Shown in pieces: positions 1-7,562 of a DNA stretch of 13,770 nt (position 1 is its first letter; each line of letters starts with the position of its first letter). The translations under genes and the position numbers were made by a program. A model generated the notes under the pieces. It had not been told where the DNA came from. It did not search any database and worked only from the letters and a program-made list of their open reading frames with translations. The stretch is taken from contig JADFUZ010000044.1 of NCBI GenBank assembly GCA_015222295.1, positions 1 to 13,770 on the forward strand, read 5' to 3'. The stretch comes from Chloroflexota bacterium (GTDB lineage Bacteria; Chloroflexota; Dehalococcoidia; GIF9; AB-539-J10).

Positions 1-552
1 AAGTATCGGTTTGGGTGCTCCAGTCGTCCCAGACGTGAAGTAGAGACCGCATCCATCATCACTACCGAGTTTGACACCTGGGGCCTCGCTGGAAGCCTTG
101 CCTACCACAGCCTCGAAGCCATCCACATCCTCGGGCGCATTCTGACCAACGACAATGTAGTCGTTTATCACAGGCAACTGGAAACGGACGGCGTCAACCC
201 TTTCAACGAATTCCTCTCCCACAATCATTGCCTTGGCCTCCGCTATGTCAGCGCAATATTTGAACTCGCTACTGGTGAACCTGTAATTGAGAGGAACTGC
301 CCACGCCCCGGTCCTGATGATGCCAAAGTAGGCCTCAACCCAGTTTATGGAATTCATCATCCAGTGAATAACCTTGTCGCCTTTCCTGATGCCCCTATCC
401 ACAAGAACGTTGGCCACCATGTTTGCCCTTTCGTCCAATTCTTTCCACGTGACCTGCTTCCTCATCCTTTCGCTGGGTTTCACCTCAATGAGCGCCACGT
501 CACGAGGATATACAGTGGCATTGCTGGTCAGCATCTCTGATATGGTGGACAT
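1..552 (-). CDS. AMP-forming acyl-CoA synthetase (ligase), N-terminal part
   Basis: Partial: the gene starts at ATG 552-550 and runs off the left edge, so 184 codons are visible, about one third of a normal 500-550 residue enzyme. The family activates a carboxylic acid with ATP to an acyl-adenylate and then forms the CoA thioester. The visible part has the typical N-terminal fold (MSTISEMLTSNATVYPRD, then WKELDERANMVANVL, then AYFGIIRTGAWAVPLNYR). It ends in the ATP-binding P-loop signature YFTSGTTGAPKP at about residues 171-182, which is diagnostic for the ANL superfamily. A GGAG lies 12 nt before the ATG, which is a rather long spacing. The gene begins 38 nt after the dctM stop on the same strand, so it is probably the last visible member of the dctPQM operon and may activate the imported carboxylate. 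Substrate specificity cannot be read because the adenylate-pocket half is missing. Confident of family, not of substrate. Confidence 0.93.
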   Translation of the reverse strand, partial: MSTISEMLTSNATVYPRDVALIEVKPSERMRKQVTWKELDERANMVANVLVDRGIRKGDKVIHWMMNSINWVEAYFGIIRTGAWAVPLNYRFTSSEFKYCADIAEAKAMIVGEEFVERVDAVRFQLPVINDYIVVGQNAPEDVDGFEAVVGKASSEAPGVKLGSDDGCGLYFTSGTTGAPKPIL

Positions 553-590
553 TTACTATGTCATCTCCTACACAAGTCGCTGTAGCCCAT

Positions 591-1895
591 CTAGTATGTA
601 GCCAAGCCAGGTAGAAAAGTCGCCACTTGGGGCAACGCCATGAGTATACCAACAGTGGCTACTTGTGCTCCCAGAAAGGGGAGTATTCCCTTGAAGATAG
701 TTTCGAGAGAGACACCCTCAGAAACTCCCCTGGTAACATACACATTCACTCCGACGGGTGGCGTGATAACCCCCATGCCGGTTACGAGCACAACTATCAC
801 ACCAAACCATATGGGGTCAAAGCCCAGAGCCAGGACCACCGGGTACATGATGGGAATGGTGAGGGTAATCAGGGCAAGCGCATCCATGAAGCACCCACCC
901 ACAAGGTACATGAACACTATGACAGCCATAGCCGCCATAGAGGGAATCGGAAGCCCTGCTACCCAGTCGGCCAAGATAATGGGGATAGTAGTCACTGCCA
1001 TGAAGTGTCCGAAAACCGTGGCCCCGTAGACGATAAACATGATCATACAGGTTATCCGCAAAGCTTCTCTAGCCGCGCCAAGGAACCGCTGCCACGTCAA
1101 TTGTCGGGTAGCCAGTCCGATAACCAAGACCCCAACAGCGCCCGCTCCACCGGCCTGCGTTGGGCTGAACCACCCGAGGAAAAGCCCCACTATCACAAAG
1201 GTGAACAGGGCCAGGGTCTCCAAGACACCAACGAGACCACGCATTTTCTCCTTCCAACTCGTGGGTATCCCTGCCGGTCCAAGCGCAGGATTGCGCCAGC
1301 ACAGGAGCGCCACGACACCGATGAAAAGGCTGGCGAGGATCAAACCGGGGAAGACACCTGACAGGAAAAGCTTGCCTATCGACTGCCCAGTCATTATGCC
1401 GTAGATAATGAAGATAGTGCTGGGCGGGATGAGAATGCCCAAGCTGCCTGCGGCGGCGACGCAGCCTGTGGCCAATGAATCGGCATAGCCGTACCTTCTC
1501 ATCTCAGGTAGAGCCACCTTCCCCATCGCAGCGGCAGTGGCGTTGGTTGACCCGCATATGGCAGCAAAACCGGCACAACCGGCCACAGTCGCCATGGCCA
1601 GACCACCACGCAGTCTACCTAGCAGCGAATAGCTAGCATCATACAGTCTCTTGCTCATCCCAGAGGCAGCCGCGAGAGAGCCCATGAACACGAACATAGG
1701 GATAACCGTAAGCGAATAGGAGGAAAAGCAATGGAAAATATCTCGGGCAAGAACGCTGAACCCCACGTCAACCGAACGCAGGCAACTTATACCAACAAAG
1801 CCCATGAAAGCCATGGCAAAGCCTACTGGCATGCGGAGAAGGAAAACCACAACCAGGACAACAATGCCTGCGATGCCAACGACTACGGGACTAAT
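591..1895 (-). CDS. dctM: TRAP transporter large permease (DctM)
   Basis: Large membrane subunit of a tripartite ATP-independent periplasmic transporter. It is the ion-coupled translocating subunit, usually with about 12 helices. Family features seen are the MPVGFAMAFMGFVGI start of the first helix pair, GCAGFAAICGSTNATAAAMGKVALPEMRRYGY, GSLGILIPPSTIFIIYG with its paired prolines, and near the C-terminus TGMGVITPPVGVNVYV. The start is unusual. The first conventional codon is GTG at 1850, which gives 419 aa but removes part of helix 1. Upstream in frame the codons read ISPVVVGIAGIVVLV, which is the normal DctM N-terminus, beginning at ATT 1895-1893. A GAGG sits 8 nt before this ATT, and the ATT lies 4 nt after the dctQ stop. 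I therefore place the start at ATT (434 aa, the usual length). The fallback is GTG 1850. The stop is TAG. The family call is very sure; the start is an inference. Confidence 0.93.
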   Translation of the reverse strand: MSPVVVGIAGIVVLVVVFLLRMPVGFAMAFMGFVGISCLRSVDVGFSVLARDIFHCFSSYSLTVIPMFVFMGSLAAASGMSKRLYDASYSLLGRLRGGLAMATVAGCAGFAAICGSTNATAAAMGKVALPEMRRYGYADSLATGCVAAAGSLGILIPPSTIFIIYGIMTGQSIGKLFLSGVFPGLILASLFIGVVALLCWRNPALGPAGIPTSWKEKMRGLVGVLETLALFTFVIVGLFLGWFSPTQAGGAGAVGVLVIGLATRQLTWQRFLGAAREALRITCMIMFIVYGATVFGHFMAVTTIPIILADWVAGLPIPSMAAMAVIVFMYLVGGCFMDALALITLTIPIMYPVVLALGFDPIWFGVIVVLVTGMGVITPPVGVNVYVTRGVSEGVSLETIFKGILPFLGAQVATVGILMALPQVATFLPGLATY

Positions 1896-1899
1896 TTCC

Positions 1900-2415
1900 T
1901 TATCCTCTAACTACTTCCCTGAGCAGCTGTACCACCAGCACCAGAAAAACCGCGGTGCAACAGAGGGCTATTCCAAAAACGAAGGGATAGAAAGGTATCT
2001 CCTGTGTCATGGAGACTTCGCCGCTCACCCAGAGTGCCCGCCCAAAGGCATAGCTATTCCATGCGAGGAGGGCAAAGAGCGCCATCCCACACAAGTAAAC
2101 GACGCAGGAAATGGCTTTCCGAGCTGTCCGGGGCAGGCGCACTACCAGGAACTGGACATCAATGTGCCCGCGTAGAACCTGCGTCTGTGCTATGGAAAAG
2201 GCAATGACAACCACACCCAGAAAGCCAACCATCTCGATCCCGCCGGGGATCGGCCACTTGAATAGCTTGGCTGCGCCTATGTCAATTACGACCAAGGCCA
2301 ACATGGCCACCAATCCCGCGCCGGCAACCCAGTTAAGCCAACTGCTCAGAAAACGCGCAAATCTCTCGAAGCCGTCCATTTCGCCTGGCACAATACAGCG
2401 CTCTGGGGCGCTCAA
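1900..2415 (-). CDS. dctQ: TRAP transporter small permease (DctQ)
   Basis: Small four-helix membrane subunit of the TRAP transporter, which pairs with DctM. With the start used here the protein is 171 aa. Four hydrophobic segments are visible at about residues 29-50, 61-82, 102-123 and 145-166. The family pattern is IEMVGFLGVVVIAFSIAQTQ followed by RGHIDVQFLVVRLP. Two starts are possible. TTG 2415 has an AAGGA about 10 nt upstream. ATG 2379 (MDGFERFARFLS, 159 aa) matches where many DctQ proteins begin but has only a weak AGGCG upstream. The stop TAA is 4 nt before the proposed dctM ATT start, which suggests translational coupling. The gene lies 63 nt downstream of dctP. Function is well supported by fold and context; the exact start is uncertain. 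Confidence 0.88.
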   Translation of the reverse strand: MSAPERCIVPGEMDGFERFARFLSSWLNWVAGAGLVAMLALVVIDIGAAKLFKWPIPGGIEMVGFLGVVVIAFSIAQTQVLRGHIDVQFLVVRLPRTARKAISCVVYLCGMALFALLAWNSYAFGRALWVSGEVSMTQEIPFYPFVFGIALCCTAVFLVLVVQLLREVVRG

Positions 2416-2478
2416 ATTGCCTAGATCCTTCCCCTTCGAGCACCCCAGAGGTCACTCTCTTGGCTGAGGTAATTCTCG

Positions 2479-3564
2479 TTACTCTAGCAATTCCTTCTCC
2501 ACATACTCTACACAAAACTCCTCAGTTGGTGTCCTATCTGTCCAGTATGCAGTTCGCTCAAGCAGGTAGTCCTCGTAGTCTGCCGCCGGTAACCCCATCG
2601 CCGTCTTTTCCTCTATGTACTCATCTACCAGCCGTCCGGTAGCTTGCACCCATCTGGCCATCTCTGCGTCGGGCAGTTCAATCAACTCCCTACCATCAAA
2701 CGTCAGGAAATAGTCTATTCCCACCTTGTCATAATAGGTCCAGACCTTGCCGTGTTTCTCTATCCACTCTCCGCTGACCTCCGTGAAGAGCTCTCTCATG
2801 TCGCTGCTAAGGCTATCCCACTTATCCTTATTCATGACTACGAACATGTTGGCAGTATAACCGACGTCATAGCAGCCAGTGACGTACTTCACGACCTCCG
2901 CTTGGTTCCATCCTTTCAAAACTTCCCTGGGAGTGAGGCTGCCATCTACCGTACCCTTGGACATCAGTTCATAAGCCTCTCCCTGCGAGCCACCATATCC
3001 CTCCGCACCAAGAGCTTCTATTATCTTGGCTCCTACGCCTGTGGACCTTATCACCAATCCCTCGAGATCCTCCATCTTACGCACTGGCTTCTCCGTGGTG
3101 AAGACGACTCCCGGGCCATGCGCGTGAAAATAGAGCACATGCACGTCATTGAATTCCTCAGGCGTGAATCTCCTATAGAAGTCGTTGGCCACCTTCGTGG
3201 CCACCCATCCATTCGGGTAGCCGTGAGGCATGTCAATCAGTTGCGTGGCGGGAAAACGACCCATCGTATAGGCTAGAACGGACATGCCCATGTCTGAGAT
3301 GTCCTCCACTACGCCGTCATAAACCTGTGGTGCCGGAGTCAACGTGCCACCCGGATAATAGGTGATATCTACCGTGCCGCCGCTGCGCTCCCCTAATTCC
3401 TCACAGAACTGCTCCGCCAGCACGGAATGCAAATGGGTGGGCGGAAAGAAATTGCTATAGGTGAGCTCTATTGTCTCCGGGGTCGCCGGTGCTGTACACG
3501 AGGCAGCCAACGGCAACGCTCCCAGCACCAGGGCCAATAACATGAGCGACTTCTGTGTCTTCAA
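2479..3564 (-). CDS. dctP: TRAP transporter substrate-binding lipoprotein (DctP family)
   Basis: Extracytoplasmic solute receptor that captures an organic acid and hands it to DctQM. The start at TTG 3564 is set by a near-perfect ribosome site, GGAGGTGA at 3577-3570, whose GGAGG ends 8 nt before the TTG. The ATG at 3579 overlaps this site and has none of its own. The protein is then 361 aa, usual for the family. It has a short basic N-terminus, a hydrophobic segment and a lipobox ending LAASC (Cys at residue 23), so it is probably a lipid-anchored receptor. The mature part has the DctP pattern LTYSNFFPPTHLHS, then YYPGGTL, and the VIRSTGVGAKIIEALGA region at about residues 171-187. Its Arg173 matches the family arginine that binds the ligand carboxylate. 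The ligand is therefore probably a carboxylate; its identity is not visible. First gene of dctPQM. Confidence 0.94.
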   Translation of the reverse strand: MKTQKSLMLLALVLGALPLAASCTAPATPETIELTYSNFFPPTHLHSVLAEQFCEELGERSGGTVDITYYPGGTLTPAPQVYDGVVEDISDMGMSVLAYTMGRFPATQLIDMPHGYPNGWVATKVANDFYRRFTPEEFNDVHVLYFHAHGPGVVFTTEKPVRKMEDLEGLVIRSTGVGAKIIEALGAEGYGGSQGEAYELMSKGTVDGSLTPREVLKGWNQAEVVKYVTGCYDVGYTANMFVVMNKDKWDSLSSDMRELFTEVSGEWIEKHGKVWTYYDKVGIDYFLTFDGRELIELPDAEMARWVQATGRLVDEYIEEKTAMGLPAADYEDYLLERTAYWTDRTPTEEFCVEYVEKELLE

Positions 3565-3569
3565 CGGTC

Positions 3570-3577
3570 TCACCTCC
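3570..3577 (-). promoter_or_regulatory. Ribosome binding site that fixes the dctP start
   Basis: On the minus strand GGAGGTGA is followed by GACCG and then TTG. The GGAGG core ends 8 nt before the TTG at 3564, an ideal spacing. The upstream ATG at 3579 overlaps the GGAGG itself, so initiation there is unlikely. Choosing TTG shortens the conventional ATG open frame by five residues. Confidence 0.7.
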
Positions 3578-3635
3578 ATATTGTTCTCAGAATTCCTTCA
3601 TCTGGTTGGGTTTCCATCACCACATATGAACCAGT

Positions 3636-3665
3636 ATTTAATCATACCTTGAATGCCACGTCCAA
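3636..3665 (-). promoter_or_regulatory. Possible promoter of the dctPQM operon
   Basis: On the minus strand TTGGAC (3665-3660) and TTAAAT (3641-3636) are separated by 18 nt, about 75 nt upstream of the dctP start. An overlapping alternative -10 is TATGAT (3646-3641), which fits the consensus better but lacks a good -35. Both matches are modest. The position, at the start of a separate operon after a 395-bp gap, is the main support. Confidence 0.3.
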
Positions 3666-3707
3666 CTGAAACACCGGATATCACACAGCATGCTAGGTTC
3701 CAAGCAT

Positions 3708-3761
3708 GGCGGGCAAAATCCATCACGGCCCGCCCCTGGCAGCAGCAACAGTTGTCGCTGC
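3708..3761. other. Two inverted repeats in the gap between the aminotransferase and dctP
   Basis: The 395-bp gap from 3565 to 3959 holds no convincing gene. It contains GGCGGGC (3708-3714) and its exact reverse complement GCCCGCC (3728-3734), 13 nt apart. Next to it is a 20-bp interrupted palindrome at 3742-3761 with arms GCAGC and GCTGC, an inner ACA/TGT pair and one mismatch. Neither is followed by a T-run on either strand, so a standard intrinsic terminator is not shown. They could be a weak terminator or attenuator for the ior-aminotransferase transcript, or protein-binding sites. The rest of the gap shows nothing I can name. Confidence 0.35.
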
Positions 3762-3959
3762 GGCCCTAGCCATTACATCTCTTTCGCGCAGGCCACTGCC
3801 GTTTCGCAGAAACCAACGCGCAAACCGCTTACTCACACCGGGCACTCGTCTGTCAGTTCGTCGCCCAAGCTAGCACCGCCATCGACCTGGACGCCGAATC
3901 GGGAACCCGTCCCCGTGTGACCCCCCTGCCGCAGAGGGCATGCAAACCCTGTCCAAGGA

Positions 3960-5147
3960 TTAGCTCACGCTGAATTCTTGAGCAGCCCCGCGGAAGCCCT
4001 CAAGGGAACCTTCCAACGTCCTATCAGTTACGCAGTACGAGATACGAAAATAGCCCGGCGAGCCAAAGCCTCTCCCGGGCACGGTCAACACCTTCCACTG
4101 CTGTAACTCGTTCACGAAGACAACATCGTCCTCCAGCGGCGACTTCGGGAACATGTAGAAAGCTCCCTGCGGTTTCGTCACACGGTAACCCATTTCAACA
4201 AGATGGTCGAAGAGGAAATCCCTTTTCCTCTGATACTCAGCCACCGAGACAGTGACCTGCTGCAGATTGCGCACCGCGTGTTGCATCAGAGCTGGCGCGT
4301 TCACATATCCCAGTGTACGGTTGCAAAACGTAAGTCCAGCAATCAGTTCCTCACGCTGCGTGCACGTCGGGTTTACCGCAACATAGCCGATGCGCTCACC
4401 TGGCAGTGCCAGATCCTTCGAGTGAGAAGTGACTACAACGGTATGAGGGTGATGATGGAAGACCGCCGGATAGGTCACCCCGTCATATATGATTTTCCGA
4501 TACGCCTCGTCGCTAATGAGGAAAATCCGGGTCCCGTACTGGGACTCCTTCTTACCCAGGAGATCACCGATCTGATGTATCAGATCCTGACTATACACAG
4601 CGCCGGAGGGATTGTTCGGGGAGTTGATGATTACCGCCTTAGTCTTGGCCGTGACGGCAGCTTCAAGGGCATCGAGCTTCGGTACAAACTGCTCGTCGGT
4701 CGGTACCACTATACTAGCTCCCCCCTGGTTATCTATGTAGTTATCGTACTCAACGAAGTAAGGAGCAAATACGATAACCTGCTCGCCAGGGTTGAGTATG
4801 GTCTTGAGTACGACGTTTAGCGCCCCTGCGGCACCACAGGTCATGACGATATCGTCCATAGAGAACTCTATGCCGGTCTCCAGTTTCAGTTGTGCTGCCA
4901 CCGCCGCTCTTGTTTCCGGATAGCCGGCATTCGCCATGTATCTATGCATTCCCCGCCCGGGGCTATCCACCAGTTTCCTCAGCTCCTGCCCAAAGGCGGG
5001 CGGAGGCTCCATCACAGGATTCCCCAAGGAAAGATCAAACACATTCTCCTCGCCATATTGCTGCTTGAGGCTTGCTCCCTCCTCAAACATCCTCCTGATC
5101 CAGGACCCCTCCTCCATACGTTTGCGGACATTATCTGATATTGCCAT
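3960..5147 (-). CDS. PLP-dependent class I/II aminotransferase
   Basis: Fold-type I aminotransferase, 395 aa, full length. The start ATG 5147 has AAGGA 8 nt upstream; an upstream in-frame TTG at 5174 has no such site. Visible motifs, numbered from that ATG, are LSLGNPV in the N-terminal arm, TCGAAGALNVVL for the phosphate loop, NSPNNPSG at 175-182, DEAY at 213-216 (Asp against the pyridine nitrogen, Tyr to the ring oxygen), SHSKDLALPGERIGY with the PLP lysine at 244 and Arg252, and the substrate-carboxylate arginine in GYFRISY at 368. The enzyme moves an amino group between an amino acid and a 2-oxo acid in the cytoplasm. Its start overlaps the end of iorB by 17 nt, so the two are translated together. 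This suggests an aryl-pyruvate/aromatic amino acid partner, but substrate specificity is inferred from context only. Aspartate- or alanine-type specificity is not excluded. Confidence 0.95.
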   Translation of the reverse strand: MAISDNVRKRMEEGSWIRRMFEEGASLKQQYGEENVFDLSLGNPVMEPPPAFGQELRKLVDSPGRGMHRYMANAGYPETRAAVAAQLKLETGIEFSMDDIVMTCGAAGALNVVLKTILNPGEQVIVFAPYFVEYDNYIDNQGGASIVVPTDEQFVPKLDALEAAVTAKTKAVIINSPNNPSGAVYSQDLIHQIGDLLGKKESQYGTRIFLISDEAYRKIIYDGVTYPAVFHHHPHTVVVTSHSKDLALPGERIGYVAVNPTCTQREELIAGLTFCNRTLGYVNAPALMQHAVRNLQQVTVSVAEYQRKRDFLFDHLVEMGYRVTKPQGAFYMFPKSPLEDDVVFVNELQQWKVLTVPGRGFGSPGYFRISYCVTDRTLEGSLEGFRGAAQEFSVS

Positions 5148-5736
5148 CCAAGCCTTCCTTTCTACCCTGGTCAAAAGCTGTGAGGTTGACTTGCAGGATA
5201 CTCGATGGTATTCGCTGGGTCATGCATTCCTTCCACGTCTGAACCTCGATGGGCAGCAAGAGCGACGAGCATCCCAGCATAAACATGTTGAGCGTTCTGG
5301 TATTGCCCAGCTGCCTGGCCTTGGCCGTGCCGTTGACGGTATAGACACGATCCGACCGCTGCCTCATGATATCACTCACCTCTTCGTCACTGGGGTACCG
5401 CTCGGTCCCCACATTGACTGATAGCGGTCGCAGCGCATGGTTGTTGACAATGGCTACCGCTCCATTTCGGAGGTAGCTGCTCCACCTGGCCGCCTCCAGT
5501 TTTTCAAAAGCGACCAATAGGTCGACCTCCCCCTGCCTTATCAAGGGGGACCAGCCCCGTTGGCCTATCCGAAGATGACTCACTACACTACCACCCCGTT
5601 GTGCCATGCCCAGCGAATCCGTCTTCTTCACGTCGTATCCAGCGACCAAGGCTGCCTCAGCCACTATGTCACTGGCCAGAATGACACCCTGACCCCCCAC
5701 CCCCACAACAAGCATGTCCACATTCCTTATGGACAC
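5131..5736 (-). CDS. iorB: Indolepyruvate ferredoxin oxidoreductase, beta subunit
   Basis: Small subunit of indolepyruvate:ferredoxin oxidoreductase, carrying the gamma-type domain of 2-oxoacid oxidoreductases. It is 201 aa, the usual size. The N-terminus has the family glycine motif VVGVGGQGVILASDIVAEAA, and then KKTDSLGMAQRGGSVVSHLRIG, both typical of IorB. The start is GTG 5736 with GAGG 8 nt before it. A later ATG in VDMLVVG at 5715 would cut the first strand short. The gene overlaps the iorA stop by 10 nt and the aminotransferase start by 17 nt, so the three genes are tightly coupled. With IorA it oxidatively decarboxylates aryl-pyruvates to aryl-acetyl-CoA, reducing ferredoxin, or runs in reverse. 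Confident. Confidence 0.94.
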   Translation of the reverse strand: MSIRNVDMLVVGVGGQGVILASDIVAEAALVAGYDVKKTDSLGMAQRGGSVVSHLRIGQRGWSPLIRQGEVDLLVAFEKLEAARWSSYLRNGAVAIVNNHALRPLSVNVGTERYPSDEEVSDIMRQRSDRVYTVNGTAKARQLGNTRTLNMFMLGCSSLLLPIEVQTWKECMTQRIPSSILQVNLTAFDQGRKEGLDGNIR

Positions 5737-7553
5737 TTCGTACCCTCGACTTCAGACTGCGGGCCTATCGCGTGGCGCGGACAGATCTGCTGACAGATAG
5801 TGCAAGCTTCGCCAACACAGAGAGCAGTGTCAATTTGAACCTGCCCGTTCTCACTCTGAATCGCCGGACACCCGATCATAAGGCACGTACCACATTGATC
5901 GCACTTGCCACTATCGACAGCCCTCGGCCCCGAACGCCTCGGCACCCGCACGGCACAGTCACCACGAACGATGATAACCGAAAGCTCAGGGTTGTCCAGG
6001 CAGCTCTTCACCGCGACCCTGATCTCCTTCACATTGAACGCATCGACTACCTTGACATCCTCGACCCCTATACCTCGAACCAGGCGTTCCAAATCCACAG
6101 CCTTCGTCTTCTTGCCCTGCGCCGAAATACCGGTGCCGGGGTGGTCCTGGCGGCCTGTCATGGCAGTAGTCCCATTATCCAGGATTATCACCGTTATCTT
6201 CCCTTGGTTGTACACAGCATCTACGACCGGCGTTATGCCCGAATGCAGAAAAGTGGAATCCCCGATAACCGCTACCACCTTATTGGTGATGCCAGCCTTC
6301 TCCATACCCAGTGCCTGGCCGATGCCGGCACCCATGCAGGCCGTCGTATCCATGGCATTGAGCGGAGGATAGCTAGCCAGCGTGTAGCAGCCAATATCCC
6401 CGGTGATGGTCAGAGTGGATCGTCTCGATGACTTGCCTTTGGAATTTGGTAGCTTGAGCCGCCGTCCCATGCTGCTGAGGACAAAGAATATGCCAGTGTG
6501 GGGGCAACCCGGGCAAAGCAGGGGGGGGCGCCTGGGCAGTTCCGCCACTATGTCTGCTTTCCGCGGGGCTGGTACCCCGGTCAACAGCCCGACACCCCGC
6601 GCCCCCTGCTCAATGATAGCCGGGTTCAGTTCGCCGACCCTCGGGGTGATTTCTTTCCCAACAACCTTCAACCCCATGGCCTTAATATTCTCCTCCAGAA
6701 AAGGATCGAGCTCCTCGATGACCACTAGCGTGTCCACTCCGGCGGCGAAGTGATGGAGCAGCTCCCGGGGCAGAGGATACGTCATTCCCAGCTTCAGAAA
6801 GGAGGCCTTGGGGAAAGCCTCCCTGGCATACTGGAAGGCGATGCCACTGGCCACCACGCCGAGATGCCGCTCGCCCCACCCAACCCGATTCAAAGAAGAA
6901 GTCTCGGCATATGCAGCCACCTTGACCAAGCGGTCCTCCATCAACGGGTGCCTCAGCCGGGCATGAGCCGGTAGCATGACATACTTCTTCACATTGCGCT
7001 CGAAGCCTACCTGCCGAACTGGCACGACCCTGCTCCGATTCACCTGCACCACCGACTTGGAATGAGAGATGCGAGTAGTGCTGCGCACGAGCACAGGGGT
7101 ATCGAATTGTTCGCTGATGTCAAAGGCGTACGCCATGAACTCATAGGCTTCCTGGCTATCACTCGGCTCCAGCATAGGCACCTTGGCCAGTCTGGCATAG
7201 TGCCGGTTATCCTGCTCATTCTGAGAGCTGTGCATTCCGGGGTCATCTGCCGAGATTACCACCATTCCGCCATTGATTCCAGTGGTAGAGGCAGCCATGA
7301 ACGGGTCACTGGACACATTCAGCCCCACATGCTTCACGGATACGAGTGACCGAACCCCGGCGTACGCCGCCCCCAGGGCTACTTCCATAGCCACTTTTTC
7401 GTTCGTTGACCATTCGGCATAGACATCGTCAAAGCGAGCCATGGACTCAAGTATCTCAGTGCTCGGAGTCCCAGGATAAGCAGTAGCTACCTTGACACCA
7501 GCGTGGTAGGCTCCCAGGGCCAGAGCCTCATTCCCGGATAGTAGTCTCTTCAT
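5727..7553 (-). CDS. iorA: Indolepyruvate ferredoxin oxidoreductase, alpha subunit
   Basis: Catalytic thiamine-pyrophosphate subunit, 608 aa, cytoplasmic. The start ATG 7553 gives MKRLLSGNEALALGAY, the standard IorA N-terminus. The open frame extends upstream to 7826, but the extra residues look non-coding. Motifs in order are YPGTPSTEI (26-33), LCPGCPH (346-352), GDIGCYTLASYPPLNAMDT (from 385), the TPP/Mg site GDSTFLHSGI (431-440) with ILDNGTTAMTG (to 467), and two C-terminal 4Fe-4S sites. Site one is Cys551/554/557/562 (CX2CX2CX4CP). Site two is Cys579/584/587/591 (CX4CX2CX3CP), slightly unlike the common CX2CX2CX3CP. No Shine-Dalgarno precedes the ATG. An extended -10 box ends 9 nt upstream, so the mRNA may be leaderless. 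It heads an iorA-iorB-aminotransferase operon. Likely substrates are indole-, phenyl- and hydroxyphenyl-pyruvate, from family knowledge. Confidence 0.96.
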   Translation of the reverse strand: MKRLLSGNEALALGAYHAGVKVATAYPGTPSTEILESMARFDDVYAEWSTNEKVAMEVALGAAYAGVRSLVSVKHVGLNVSSDPFMAASTTGINGGMVVISADDPGMHSSQNEQDNRHYARLAKVPMLEPSDSQEAYEFMAYAFDISEQFDTPVLVRSTTRISHSKSVVQVNRSRVVPVRQVGFERNVKKYVMLPAHARLRHPLMEDRLVKVAAYAETSSLNRVGWGERHLGVVASGIAFQYAREAFPKASFLKLGMTYPLPRELLHHFAAGVDTLVVIEELDPFLEENIKAMGLKVVGKEITPRVGELNPAIIEQGARGVGLLTGVPAPRKADIVAELPRRPPLLCPGCPHTGIFFVLSSMGRRLKLPNSKGKSSRRSTLTITGDIGCYTLASYPPLNAMDTTACMGAGIGQALGMEKAGITNKVVAVIGDSTFLHSGITPVVDAVYNQGKITVIILDNGTTAMTGRQDHPGTGISAQGKKTKAVDLERLVRGIGVEDVKVVDAFNVKEIRVAVKSCLDNPELSVIIVRGDCAVRVPRRSGPRAVDSGKCDQCGTCLMIGCPAIQSENGQVQIDTALCVGEACTICQQICPRHAIGPQSEVEGTKCP

Positions 7554-7562
7554 TTTCGCCAC

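Noticed and set aside
627..1404. Plus-strand open frames opposite dctM
   Set aside because: They are antisense to a clear DctM with conserved motifs, have low-complexity composition and no ribosome sites.
2644..3276. 210-codon plus-strand frame opposite dctP
   Set aside because: Antisense shadow of a clearly conserved solute-binding protein; the translation resembles no family.
3690..3920. 76-codon plus-strand frame in the gap before the aminotransferase
   Set aside because: Ser/Pro-rich translation typical of non-coding GC-rich DNA, no ribosome site.
4203..4820. 205-codon plus-strand frame opposite the aminotransferase
   Set aside because: Antisense shadow; the PLP lysine and other motifs prove the minus strand is coding here.
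5772..6431. 219-codon plus-strand frame opposite iorA
   Set aside because: Antisense shadow of the TPP and iron-sulfur region of IorA.
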